Positions 1 to 4,500 of a stretch of 6,477 nucleotides of DNA are shown piece after piece. The position numbers were made by a program, and so were the translations under genes. Below the pieces are notes generated by a model. It did not search any database. It saw nothing but the letters and a program-made list of their open reading frames with translations, and had not been told where the DNA came from. Each line of letters starts with the position of its first letter. The stretch's first letter is position 1. Source of the stretch: Lachnospiraceae bacterium (lineage in GTDB: Bacteria; Bacillota; Clostridia; Lachnospirales; Lachnospiraceae); assembly GCA_003519685.1 (NCBI GenBank), contig DOWG01000176.1, forward strand, positions 1 to 6,477. The letters run 5' to 3'.

Positions 1-55
1 CTTAAAATGACTTATGACACTCAAATCAAGATTGAAGAATTATTGAGTGATAGGC

Positions 56-65
56 AGGAAGGAAG
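56..65 (+). promoter_or_regulatory. Ribosome binding site that fixes the ychF start
   Basis: The purine run AGGAAGGAAG ends 7 bases before the ATG at 73. The same frame is open back to an ATG at position 7, which would add 22 residues, but no Shine-Dalgarno site is visible in the six bases before that ATG. The first residues after 73 (MKLGIVGLPNVGKST) are where YchF proteins normally begin. The Shine-Dalgarno site therefore supports 73 over 7. Confidence 0.8.
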
Positions 66-72
66 AAAACAA

Positions 73-1170
73 ATGAAATTAGGAATTGTAGGTTTACCCA
101 ATGTAGGAAAGAGTACCTTGTTTAATTCACTGACCAAAGCAGGCGCAGAATCTGCGAATTATCCATTCTGTACCATTGATCCGAATATAGGAATTGTTCC
201 GGTACCGGATGAAAGACTGGATGTGTTAGGCAAGCTATATAATTCGGAGAAGATTGTACCTGCTACCATTGAATTTGTAGATATTGCAGGTTTAGTTAAG
301 GGCGCTTCCAAAGGGGAAGGCCTCGGAAACCAGTTTTTGTCGAACATCCGGGAAGTGGATGCCATTGTTCATGTGGTACGGTGTTTTGATGATGCCAATA
401 TCATTCATGTGGACGGATCCGTGGATCCTGCCCGTGATATTGAAACAATAAATCTGGAATTGATTTTTTCGGATCTTGAAATATTGGAAAGAAGAATAGC
501 AAAAACAACGAAGACCGCGAAAGCAGATAAAGCAGCAGAGAAAGAACTGAATATGCTGCTGCGTTTAAAGGAGCATATGGAAGAGGGCAAGTTGGCAAAG
601 AGCTTTCCGACGGAGAATGAGGATGAGGAAGAGCTTCTTAGTACTTATAATCTTCTGACTGCAAAGCCGGTCATCTATGCGGCAAATATTAAGGAAGAGG
701 ATCTTGCGGATGACGGAGCAGGGAATGCATATGTGAAAGCGGTTCGTTCCATTGCAGAGGAAGACCATTCCGAAGTTTTTGTGATCTGTGCGCAGATCGA
801 GCAGGAGATTGCGGAGCTTGAGGAAGAGGAGAAGAAGATGTTCCTGGAGGAATTGGGACTGAAGGAATCCGGTTTGGAAAAGCTGATTAAAGCAAGCTAT
901 CGATTGCTTGGCTTAATGAGCTATCTGACGGCGGGTCCGAAGGAAACAAGAGCATGGACAATTAAAATCGGGACCAAGGCACCGCAGGCGGCCGGTAAGA
1001 TCCATTCGGATTTTGAAAGAGGCTTTATCCGCGCCGAAATTATAAGCTATGAACATTTAGTGGAATGCGGCAGTTTTAATGCGGCAAAGGAGAAGGGCTT
1101 AGTCCGTTCGGAAGGAAAGGAATATGTGGTTCAGGACGGAGATGTCGTTTTGTTCCGCTTTAATGTATAA
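73..1170 (+). CDS. ychF: Ribosome-binding ATPase YchF (Obg/HAS-GTPase family)
   Basis: A 365-residue protein, the normal length for YchF. Visible motifs are a P-loop GLPNVGKST (residues 7-15), a G3/switch II DIAG (70-73) followed by Leu instead of the usual catalytic Gln, and a G4-like NIKE (205-208). The last is the NxxE variant, in place of NKxD, that goes with ATP rather than GTP preference. A charged helical stretch at about 135-175 fits the coiled-coil insertion, and residues about 286-364 fit the C-terminal TGS domain. Known for the family: a cytoplasmic ATPase that binds ribosomes and is linked to translation and to oxidative stress responses; its exact role is not settled. The start at 73 is chosen from the Shine-Dalgarno site and family length. 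It lies 27 bases upstream of lgt with no terminator between, so the two are probably co-transcribed. Its own promoter is not clearly visible in the 72 bases available. Confidence 0.97.
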   Translation: MKLGIVGLPNVGKSTLFNSLTKAGAESANYPFCTIDPNIGIVPVPDERLDVLGKLYNSEKIVPATIEFVDIAGLVKGASKGEGLGNQFLSNIREVDAIVHVVRCFDDANIIHVDGSVDPARDIETINLELIFSDLEILERRIAKTTKTAKADKAAEKELNMLLRLKEHMEEGKLAKSFPTENEDEEELLSTYNLLTAKPVIYAANIKEEDLADDGAGNAYVKAVRSIAEEDHSEVFVICAQIEQEIAELEEEEKKMFLEELGLKESGLEKLIKASYRLLGLMSYLTAGPKETRAWTIKIGTKAPQAAGKIHSDFERGFIRAEIISYEHLVECGSFNAAKEKGLVRSEGKEYVVQDGDVVLFRFNV

Positions 1171-1197
1171 AATTCCAACAAAGAAAGTGGTGATGTA

Positions 1198-2133
1198 ATG
1201 GAGACTTTGCTGACGACAAATATACGCTTCCCAAATCTGGGAATTGAACTGAAAAATGTAGCTTCCGGGATTGACATTTTTGGATTCCGGATTGCATTTT
1301 ACGGTATTATCATCGGAATTGGAATGCTTCTTGGGTGGCTGATTGCAGAATGGATGGCGAAGAGGACCGGACAAGATCAGGAATTCTATCTTGATTTTAC
1401 ATTGATAGCTATTATCGTATCGGTAATCAGTGCAAGAATTTATTATGTAATCTTTGCTTTCGATGAGTTTAGAGACGATCCTTTATCGATTTTTAATCTC
1501 AGAACGGGAGGACTTGCCATCTATGGAGGAATTATAGGAGCCGTTCTCACAGCGATTATTTATTCCAAGATTAAGAAGTATTCGTTCTGGCTGCTTGTGG
1601 ATACCGGCTGTATCGGACTGGTGACCGGACAGCTCATCGGACGCTGGGGGAACTTCTTCAACCGGGAAGCTTTTGGTAAATTTACCAATGGATTATTTGC
1701 CATGCAGCTGGATCTGCGAGATGTGGCTTATGACTACCGCGCACCTCTTAATTATCTTCAGACCAAGTATGAGGGCAGACCGGATGCTTTGCAGCGGATT
1801 CTTGAGATTCGGGATAATACCGTATTTGTGGAAGGGGTGGAATACATTCAGGTGCATCCGACCTTCCTGTATGAATCTATCTGGAACTTCTGTCTATTGA
1901 TTTTTTTGATTTTATTTACGAAACATAAAAAGTTTGACGGAGAAGTTATGCTTCTATATTTGATCGGATATGGACTTGGCAGAGTATGGATCGAGGGGCT
2001 TCGAACGGACCAGTTATTCCTCTGGGGGACTCCGATTGCCGTATCCCAGCTCTTATCCGCTCTCATTGTCGTGGTATCTCTTGGAATCCTCTTCTATAAG
2101 AGACGTAAAACAAGGAAAATAAACGTTTATTAG
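1198..2133 (+). CDS. lgt: Phosphatidylglycerol--prolipoprotein diacylglyceryl transferase Lgt
   Basis: A 311-residue polytopic membrane protein. Lgt transfers diacylglycerol from phosphatidylglycerol to the lipobox Cys of prolipoproteins, the first step of lipoprotein maturation. Hydrophobic segments lie at about 29-51, 65-86, 106-122, 131-147, 227-240, 249-262 and 280-300. The family signature is GRWGNFFNRE (148-157); its Arg149 corresponds to essential E. coli Arg143. Then comes QVHPTFLYES (218-227). GRVWIEGLR (261-269) supplies Arg262, Glu266 and Arg269, matching E. coli Arg239, Glu243 and Arg246 by spacing. Oddities: Tyr109 sits where E. coli has His103, and the loop between the signature and HPTFLYE is about 60 residues, longer than I expect for Bacillus-type enzymes (about 35). 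The C-terminus is a basic tail. The ATG at 1198 follows a GTGGTGAT Shine-Dalgarno-like run only 3 bases away, so spacing is tight. Probably the second gene of a ychF-lgt unit. Confidence 0.97.
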   Translation: METLLTTNIRFPNLGIELKNVASGIDIFGFRIAFYGIIIGIGMLLGWLIAEWMAKRTGQDQEFYLDFTLIAIIVSVISARIYYVIFAFDEFRDDPLSIFNLRTGGLAIYGGIIGAVLTAIIYSKIKKYSFWLLVDTGCIGLVTGQLIGRWGNFFNREAFGKFTNGLFAMQLDLRDVAYDYRAPLNYLQTKYEGRPDALQRILEIRDNTVFVEGVEYIQVHPTFLYESIWNFCLLIFLILFTKHKKFDGEVMLLYLIGYGLGRVWIEGLRTDQLFLWGTPIAVSQLLSALIVVVSLGILFYKRRKTRKINVY

Positions 2134-2200
2134 GATGATAGAATAGCAAAAGCAGCTATTCTTCAGGAATTATGCCCAAAAAGCATGGCGTTAGGATGAT
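2130..2200 (+). repeat. 10-bp direct repeat TTAGGATGAT flanking a hairpin
   Basis: TTAGGATGAT occurs at 2130-2139, overlapping the lgt stop codon (TAG, 2131-2133), and again at 2191-2200. The copies are 61 bases apart and bracket the hairpin at 2140-2162. The repeat is seen directly; whether it has any function is unknown, and chance is possible. Confidence 0.45.
2140..2162 (+). other. Stem-loop just after lgt
   Basis: AGAATAGC (2140-2147) and GCTATTCT (2155-2162) form a perfect 8-bp stem around a 7-base loop, starting 7 bases after the lgt stop. It is not followed by a T-run, so I do not call it a terminator. It could protect the mRNA 3' end or be part of a larger folded region. Confidence 0.5.
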
Positions 2201-2205
2201 TCCTG
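2164..2205 (+). other. Imperfect two-part hairpin
   Basis: An outer stem pairs CAGGAAT (2164-2170) with ATTCCTG (2199-2205). An inner stem pairs ATGCC (2172-2176) with GGCGT (2187-2191), including one G-U pair, around a 10-base loop. A 7-base asymmetric bulge (2192-2198) lies on the 3' side. It follows the previous hairpin by a single base. No T-run follows, so termination is unlikely. The role is unknown. Confidence 0.4.
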
Positions 2206-2239
2206 CATGAAAGGGAACTTCTGGGAATATCAGGACTAA
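2172..2239 (+). other. Two tiny overlapping ORFs (12 and 10 codons), doubtful
   Basis: An ATG at 2172 opens a 12-residue frame (MPKKHGVRMIPA, stop TGA 2208-2210). Its stop overlaps the ATG of a second frame at 2207 (MKGNFWEYQD, stop TAA 2237-2239) in an ATGA arrangement typical of translational coupling. The second ATG has AGGA 10 bases upstream, while the first has AGGA only 3 bases away. ORFs this short arise easily by chance and I recognise neither peptide. Listed only because of the overlap and the structured setting. Confidence 0.12.
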
Positions 2240-2251
2240 ATTACTAGCCGC

Positions 2252-2274
2252 GTCAATATAATCTACATATTGAC
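2252..2274. repeat. Perfect A+T-rich inverted repeat, possible operator
   Basis: GTCAATAT (2252-2259) is repeated in inverse as ATATTGAC (2267-2274), with a 7-base spacer. The symmetry and 15-bp centre-to-centre spacing could suit a dimeric DNA-binding protein, or a weak RNA hairpin. A related direct copy, ATATTGATAT, occurs at 2307-2316. TTGACA at 2270-2275 resembles a -35 element, but no -10 element stands at 16-18 bp, so I do not call a promoter here. Confidence 0.4.
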
Positions 2275-2325
2275 ATATTTTGTTCGATTTTAAAGAAAAA
2301 TACAATATATTGATATAAATCTAAG

Positions 2326-2376
2326 ATATAGCGTGGAATGCCCATTAAAATAAGGCTTTCTGTGCTATATTTTTTT
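2326..2376 (+). terminator. Rho-independent terminator of the ychF-lgt unit
   Basis: ATATAGCGTGGAA (2326-2338) pairs with TTCTGTGCTATAT (2358-2370) through 13 positions, three of them G-U. After one T-T mismatch, GCC (2340-2342) pairs with GGC (2354-2356), leaving an 11-base A-rich loop. A T-run (2370-2376) and a further TTTT (2378-2381) follow at once. This is the classic intrinsic-terminator layout. It lies about 190 bases after the lgt stop and 10 bases before the mraZ -35 element, so it insulates the dcw promoter from read-through. Confidence 0.87.
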
Positions 2377-2386
2377 GTTTTCATAC

Positions 2387-2415
2387 TTGATATATTTCCG
2401 GAACTGTTCTAAAAT
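2387..2415 (+). promoter_or_regulatory. Sigma-A-type promoter of mraZ and the dcw cluster
   Basis: TTGATA (2387-2392) and TAAAAT (2410-2415) each match the sigma-A/sigma-70 consensus at five of six positions and are separated by exactly 17 bp. Transcription would start near 2421-2424, giving a leader of about 90 bases before mraZ. The position directly after the terminator and before the AAGTGG boxes supports the call. Inferred from sequence only. Confidence 0.8.
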
Positions 2416-2422
2416 GGACCTA

Positions 2423-2471
2423 GAAGTGGAGCAAAGTGGTGTGAAGTGGTACAAATGACCACGGAAGTGGG
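2423..2471 (+). promoter_or_regulatory. MraZ-type operator: four AAGTGG boxes
   Basis: GAAGTGGA (2423), AAAGTGGT (2433) and GAAGTGGT (2443) repeat with an exact 10-bp period. After a gap that would hold a degenerate fourth unit at 2453, GAAGTGGG follows at 2464, one base out of step. Known: MraZ proteins bind tandem direct repeats about one helical turn apart in their own promoter region, TGGGN in E. coli and AAAGTG-type boxes in mollicutes; these boxes resemble the latter. They start at the predicted transcription start, so bound MraZ would be expected to block initiation or early elongation. ACCAC at 2458-2462 is an inverted half-copy that could pair with GTGGT at 2446-2450. Confidence 0.8.
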
Positions 2472-2473
2472 AC

Positions 2474-2503
2474 AAGGTACACAACCTTACAGTTAAAGAG
2501 GTG
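2474..2503 (+). promoter_or_regulatory. mraZ leader hairpin and ribosome binding site
   Basis: AAAGAGGTG (2495-2503) is a strong Shine-Dalgarno site 7 bases before the ATG at 2511, which favours that start over the in-frame ATG at 2517. Just upstream, AAGGT (2474-2478) and ACCTT (2484-2488) can form a 5-bp stem. The same ACCT could instead pair with AGGT inside the Shine-Dalgarno site (2499-2502), so two alternative folds are possible. The Shine-Dalgarno site is firm; the folding role is speculative. Confidence 0.6.
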
Positions 2504-2510
2504 CAGCCAT

Positions 2511-2939
2511 ATGTTTATGGGGGAGTTCGATCATTCGATTGATGCCAAGGGAAGAATTATTATACCATCGAAGTTCAGAGAAGATTTAGGGGATGAGTTT
2601 GTCATTACCTTAGGTCTGGATGGTTGTCTCTTTGTGTACCCCGACAGCGAATGGCAGGCATTTGTTGAAAAACTTAAAACACTTCCCGGAACGAAAGAGG
2701 CCAGGCAGCTGCAACGTTATTTTATGGCAGGTGCGGCCGCATGTGAAGCGGACAAGCAGGGTAGAATATTAATACCGGCGAAGCTTCGTGAAAGTGCTGG
2801 ACTTGAGAAGGACATCGTTCTTGTCGGAGTCTTAAATAAAATTGAGATATGGAGCAAGGAACGCTGGGATAAGAATAACGACTATGATGATGTGGATGCA
2901 ATCGCAGAGCATATGTCAGGGTATGGGATAAGCTTTTAA
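2511..2939 (+). CDS. mraZ: Transcriptional regulator MraZ
   Basis: A 142-residue protein of normal MraZ length, opening with the family-typical MFMGEFDHSIDAKGR. It carries two SpoVT-AbrB-like swapped-hairpin units, each with a DxxGRxxIPxKxRE core: DAKGRIIIPSKFRE (11-24) and DKQGRILIPAKLRE (81-94). The conserved Arg and Lys residues in these cores are the DNA-contacting ones in the family. MraZ forms ring-shaped oligomers that bind direct repeats upstream of mraZ and control the dcw operon. Here a matching box cluster lies at 2423-2471, so autoregulation is likely. The gene is first in the cluster, and its stop overlaps the Shine-Dalgarno site of rsmH 9 bases before the next ATG, so translation is probably coupled. 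Nothing is missing or truncated. Confidence 0.97.
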   Translation: MFMGEFDHSIDAKGRIIIPSKFREDLGDEFVITLGLDGCLFVYPDSEWQAFVEKLKTLPGTKEARQLQRYFMAGAAACEADKQGRILIPAKLRESAGLEKDIVLVGVLNKIEIWSKERWDKNNDYDDVDAIAEHMSGYGISF

Positions 2940-2948
2940 GGAGAAATC

Positions 2949-3899
2949 ATGGCATTTGAACATAAGTCAGTACTTTTAGAGGAAACAATTGATCACTTAC
3001 GTATCAAACCGGATGGAATCTATGTTGACGGAACTCTGGGCGGCGGCGGTCATTCCTATGAGATTGCCGCGCGTCTGACAAGCGGAAGACTGATCGGCAT
3101 TGATCAGGATGAAGCCGCGATCTTGGCTGCCGGAGAACGGTTGGATGCATATAAAGATAAGATTACTGTTGTAAGAAGCAATTACAGTGAGATGAAACGG
3201 ATTTTAAGAGAACTTCATATTAAGAGCGTCGACGGAATATTACTGGATCTTGGGGTTTCGTCCTATCAGCTGGACACCGCAGAGAGGGGATTTTCCTATA
3301 AGGAGGATGCTCCCCTGGATATGCGGATGGATACCAGGAATCCGAAGACCGCAAGGGACATTGTCAACGGATATAGTGAGATGGAGCTGTACCGTATTAT
3401 CCGGGATTACGGAGAAGATAAGTTTGCGAAAAATATTGCAAAGCATATCGTTCGTATGCGGAAAGAAAAGCCACTGGAAACCACCTTCGAATTAACGGAA
3501 GCAATTAAGGCTGCGATACCGATGAAGCTCAGAGTCAATACCGGCCACCCGGCCAAGAGAACCTTTCAGGCAATTCGAATTGAGCTTAACCGGGAACTCG
3601 AGGTCTTAAGGGATACCCTCCAGGACATGATTGATTTACTATCTCCGGAGGGAAGAATTTGTATTATCACCTTTCATTCCCTGGAAGACCGCATTGTAAA
3701 AAGTTGCTTTAAAGAGAATGAAAATCCATGTACCTGTCCGCCGGATTTCCCGGTCTGTGTCTGTGGGAAACGATCAAAAGGCAGGATTATAACACGAAAG
3801 CCGATTTTACCATCGGAGGAAGAATTAAGAGAAAACAAGCGCTCGAAAAGCGCAAAACTTCGTGTGTTTGAAAAAACATCAGAAAAACAGCAAGAATAA
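2949..3899 (+). CDS. rsmH: 16S rRNA (cytosine(1402)-N(4))-methyltransferase RsmH (MraW)
   Basis: A 316-residue SAM-dependent methyltransferase of usual length, which adds a methyl group to N4 of C1402 in the 16S rRNA decoding centre. Visible motifs are DGTLGGGGHS (27-36, SAM-binding motif I), IGIDQD (49-54), ILLDLGVSS (97-105), GFSY then PLDMRMD (114-128), GHPAKRTFQAIRIELNREL (199-217) and ITFHSLEDRIVK (240-251). A Cys-rich segment, CTCPPDFPVCVC (261-272), precedes the C-terminus and is common in RsmH. The basic C-terminal tail fits RNA binding. The ATG at 2949 is preceded 5 bases upstream by AAGGAG (2938-2943), which overlaps the mraZ stop. It is the second gene of the cluster and probably on the mraZ transcript. 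Confidence 0.98.
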   Translation: MAFEHKSVLLEETIDHLRIKPDGIYVDGTLGGGGHSYEIAARLTSGRLIGIDQDEAAILAAGERLDAYKDKITVVRSNYSEMKRILRELHIKSVDGILLDLGVSSYQLDTAERGFSYKEDAPLDMRMDTRNPKTARDIVNGYSEMELYRIIRDYGEDKFAKNIAKHIVRMRKEKPLETTFELTEAIKAAIPMKLRVNTGHPAKRTFQAIRIELNRELEVLRDTLQDMIDLLSPEGRICIITFHSLEDRIVKSCFKENENPCTCPPDFPVCVCGKRSKGRIITRKPILPSEEELRENKRSKSAKLRVFEKTSEKQQE

Positions 3900-3921
3900 C
3901 GATCCGATCATAAGGACACCA

Positions 3922-4035
3922 ATGAGAAATCATTTTAATAATAAAATTAAGAATTTTGCTGGAGAGAGGGAATTAAGGCATGGATGCGAAGAAAAGAAGA
4001 CAAACCTATCATTATTACGAGACGGACTATATTGA
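3922..4035 (+). CDS. Possible 37-codon ORF overlapping the start of ftsL
   Basis: An ATG at 3922 has a good Shine-Dalgarno site (AAGGA, 3912-3916) 5 bases upstream and opens a 37-residue frame that runs into ftsL in a different frame, stopping at TGA 4033-4035. The peptide begins MRNHFNNKIKNFAGERELRH and is basic, with no recognised domain or membrane segment. It could be a leader ORF tuning ftsL translation, or simply chance. Two points argue for caution: the overlap with ftsL means the second half is constrained by another protein, and the 80-base rsmH-ftsL gap is A+T-rich, so purine runs are common. Confidence 0.2.
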   Translation: MRNHFNNKIKNFAGERELRHGCEEKKTNLSLLRDGLY

Positions 4036-4465
4036 TGGAAATACTGTCCGAAAATACAATAATGCTCCGGATATCCAAAGAGAAAGGGAACCCTATGAGG
4101 TACCATCTCATAAACCGCGGCAGCAAAAGAATCCAAAGGCGCTGCAGGGGCTGAGTCTGGGATCGCTTTTGATTCTGTCTGCAGCGATAGCAGCAACCTT
4201 GTATATCTGCGTGGAATATTTGAAATTACAATCGAACGTAAATCATATGGAGAAGACAATTGTTTCGATGGAGAAAACATTATCCGAGCTCACAGATACG
4301 AACGATGCCTCCCTGGATCAGATCAACATGACATATGATTTGGATTATGTATATCATGTAGCTGTTGAAGAATATGGTATGGTTTATCCGAATAAAAACG
4401 ATGTGATAACCTACAAAAAAAGCAACAACAATTTTGTCAGACAATATCGAGATATACCGGAATAA
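3980..4465 (+). CDS. ftsL: FtsL-like cell division membrane protein
   Basis: A 161-residue bitopic membrane protein between rsmH and the PBP gene, the standard ftsL place. The order is a long basic, Tyr-rich cytoplasmic part (1-55), one membrane segment (about 58-78, LSLGSLLILSAAIAATLYIC), a coiled-coil-prone stretch (about 81-118), then a C-terminal part with YHVAVEEYGMVYP (124-136). FtsL proteins vary greatly in sequence, so the call rests on topology, coiled coil and position rather than a firm motif; DivIC/septum-initiator family membership is the alternative. In the family it forms a complex with DivIC and DivIB at the septum and helps activate septal peptidoglycan synthesis. The start at 3980 is fixed by an in-frame stop (TAA, 3974-3976) two codons upstream; GGAGAGAGGG (3961-3970) 9 bases away serves as Shine-Dalgarno site. 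The N-terminus is longer than in many FtsL proteins. Confidence 0.8.
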   Translation: MDAKKRRQTYHYYETDYIDGNTVRKYNNAPDIQREREPYEVPSHKPRQQKNPKALQGLSLGSLLILSAAIAATLYICVEYLKLQSNVNHMEKTIVSMEKTLSELTDTNDASLDQINMTYDLDYVYHVAVEEYGMVYPNKNDVITYKKSNNNFVRQYRDIPE

Positions 4466-4500
4466 TTCCATAAAATATCTCATTATGAGGGTGAACAACG

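Larger units (their letters stand above)
2134..2510. other. Gene-free lgt-mraZ interval with structure and regulation
   Basis: This 377-base gap has no ORF of gene length on either strand. From left to right it holds a hairpin directly after lgt, a larger imperfect hairpin, an A+T-rich perfect inverted repeat, an intrinsic terminator, a sigma-A-type promoter, an AAGTGG box cluster and the mraZ Shine-Dalgarno site; each is listed separately. The left part (2134-2322) is unexplained. It may simply be the lgt 3' UTR, or it may be a small RNA or a dispersed intergenic repeat. Confidence 0.9.

Noticed and set aside
14..43. Possible promoter for ychF (ATGACA at 14-19 with AATTAT at 38-43)
   Set aside because: The -10 match is only four of six, the spacer is 18 bp, and little upstream sequence is available; too weak to call.
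7..72. N-terminal 22-residue extension of YchF from the ATG at 7
   Set aside because: It does not match the YchF N-terminus and has no visible Shine-Dalgarno site; the ATG at 73 has a strong one and gives the family's usual length.
1673..1900. Plus-strand 75-codon frame inside lgt, and similar internal or antisense frames in ychF, lgt, rsmH, ftsL and the PBP gene
   Set aside because: All lie within well-supported genes, lack family features and are explained as overlapping-frame shadows.
2140..2205. The two hairpins after lgt as intrinsic terminators
   Set aside because: Neither is followed by a T-run; the terminator at 2326-2376 meets all criteria.
2270..2306. Promoter from TTGACA (2270-2275) and TACAAT (2301-2306)
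   Set aside because: Both hexamers are good but the spacer is 25 bp, far outside the 16-18 bp range; no -10 hexamer stands at the proper distance.
2459..2470. CCAC-GGAA-GTGG mini hairpin as a regulatory RNA element
   Set aside because: Only 4 bp, and its right arm is part of the AAGTGG operator box, so the pairing is probably a by-product of the DNA site.
3900..3979. Terminator or promoter between rsmH and ftsL
   Set aside because: The gap is A+T-rich, but I find no stem with a T-run and no pair of promoter hexamers at proper spacing; rsmH and ftsL are probably co-transcribed.
3930..4280. Minus-strand frame of 116 codons opposite the rsmH-ftsL junction
   Set aside because: Antisense shadow of ftsL; no recognisable domain, and it covers a gap and a well-supported gene on the other strand.
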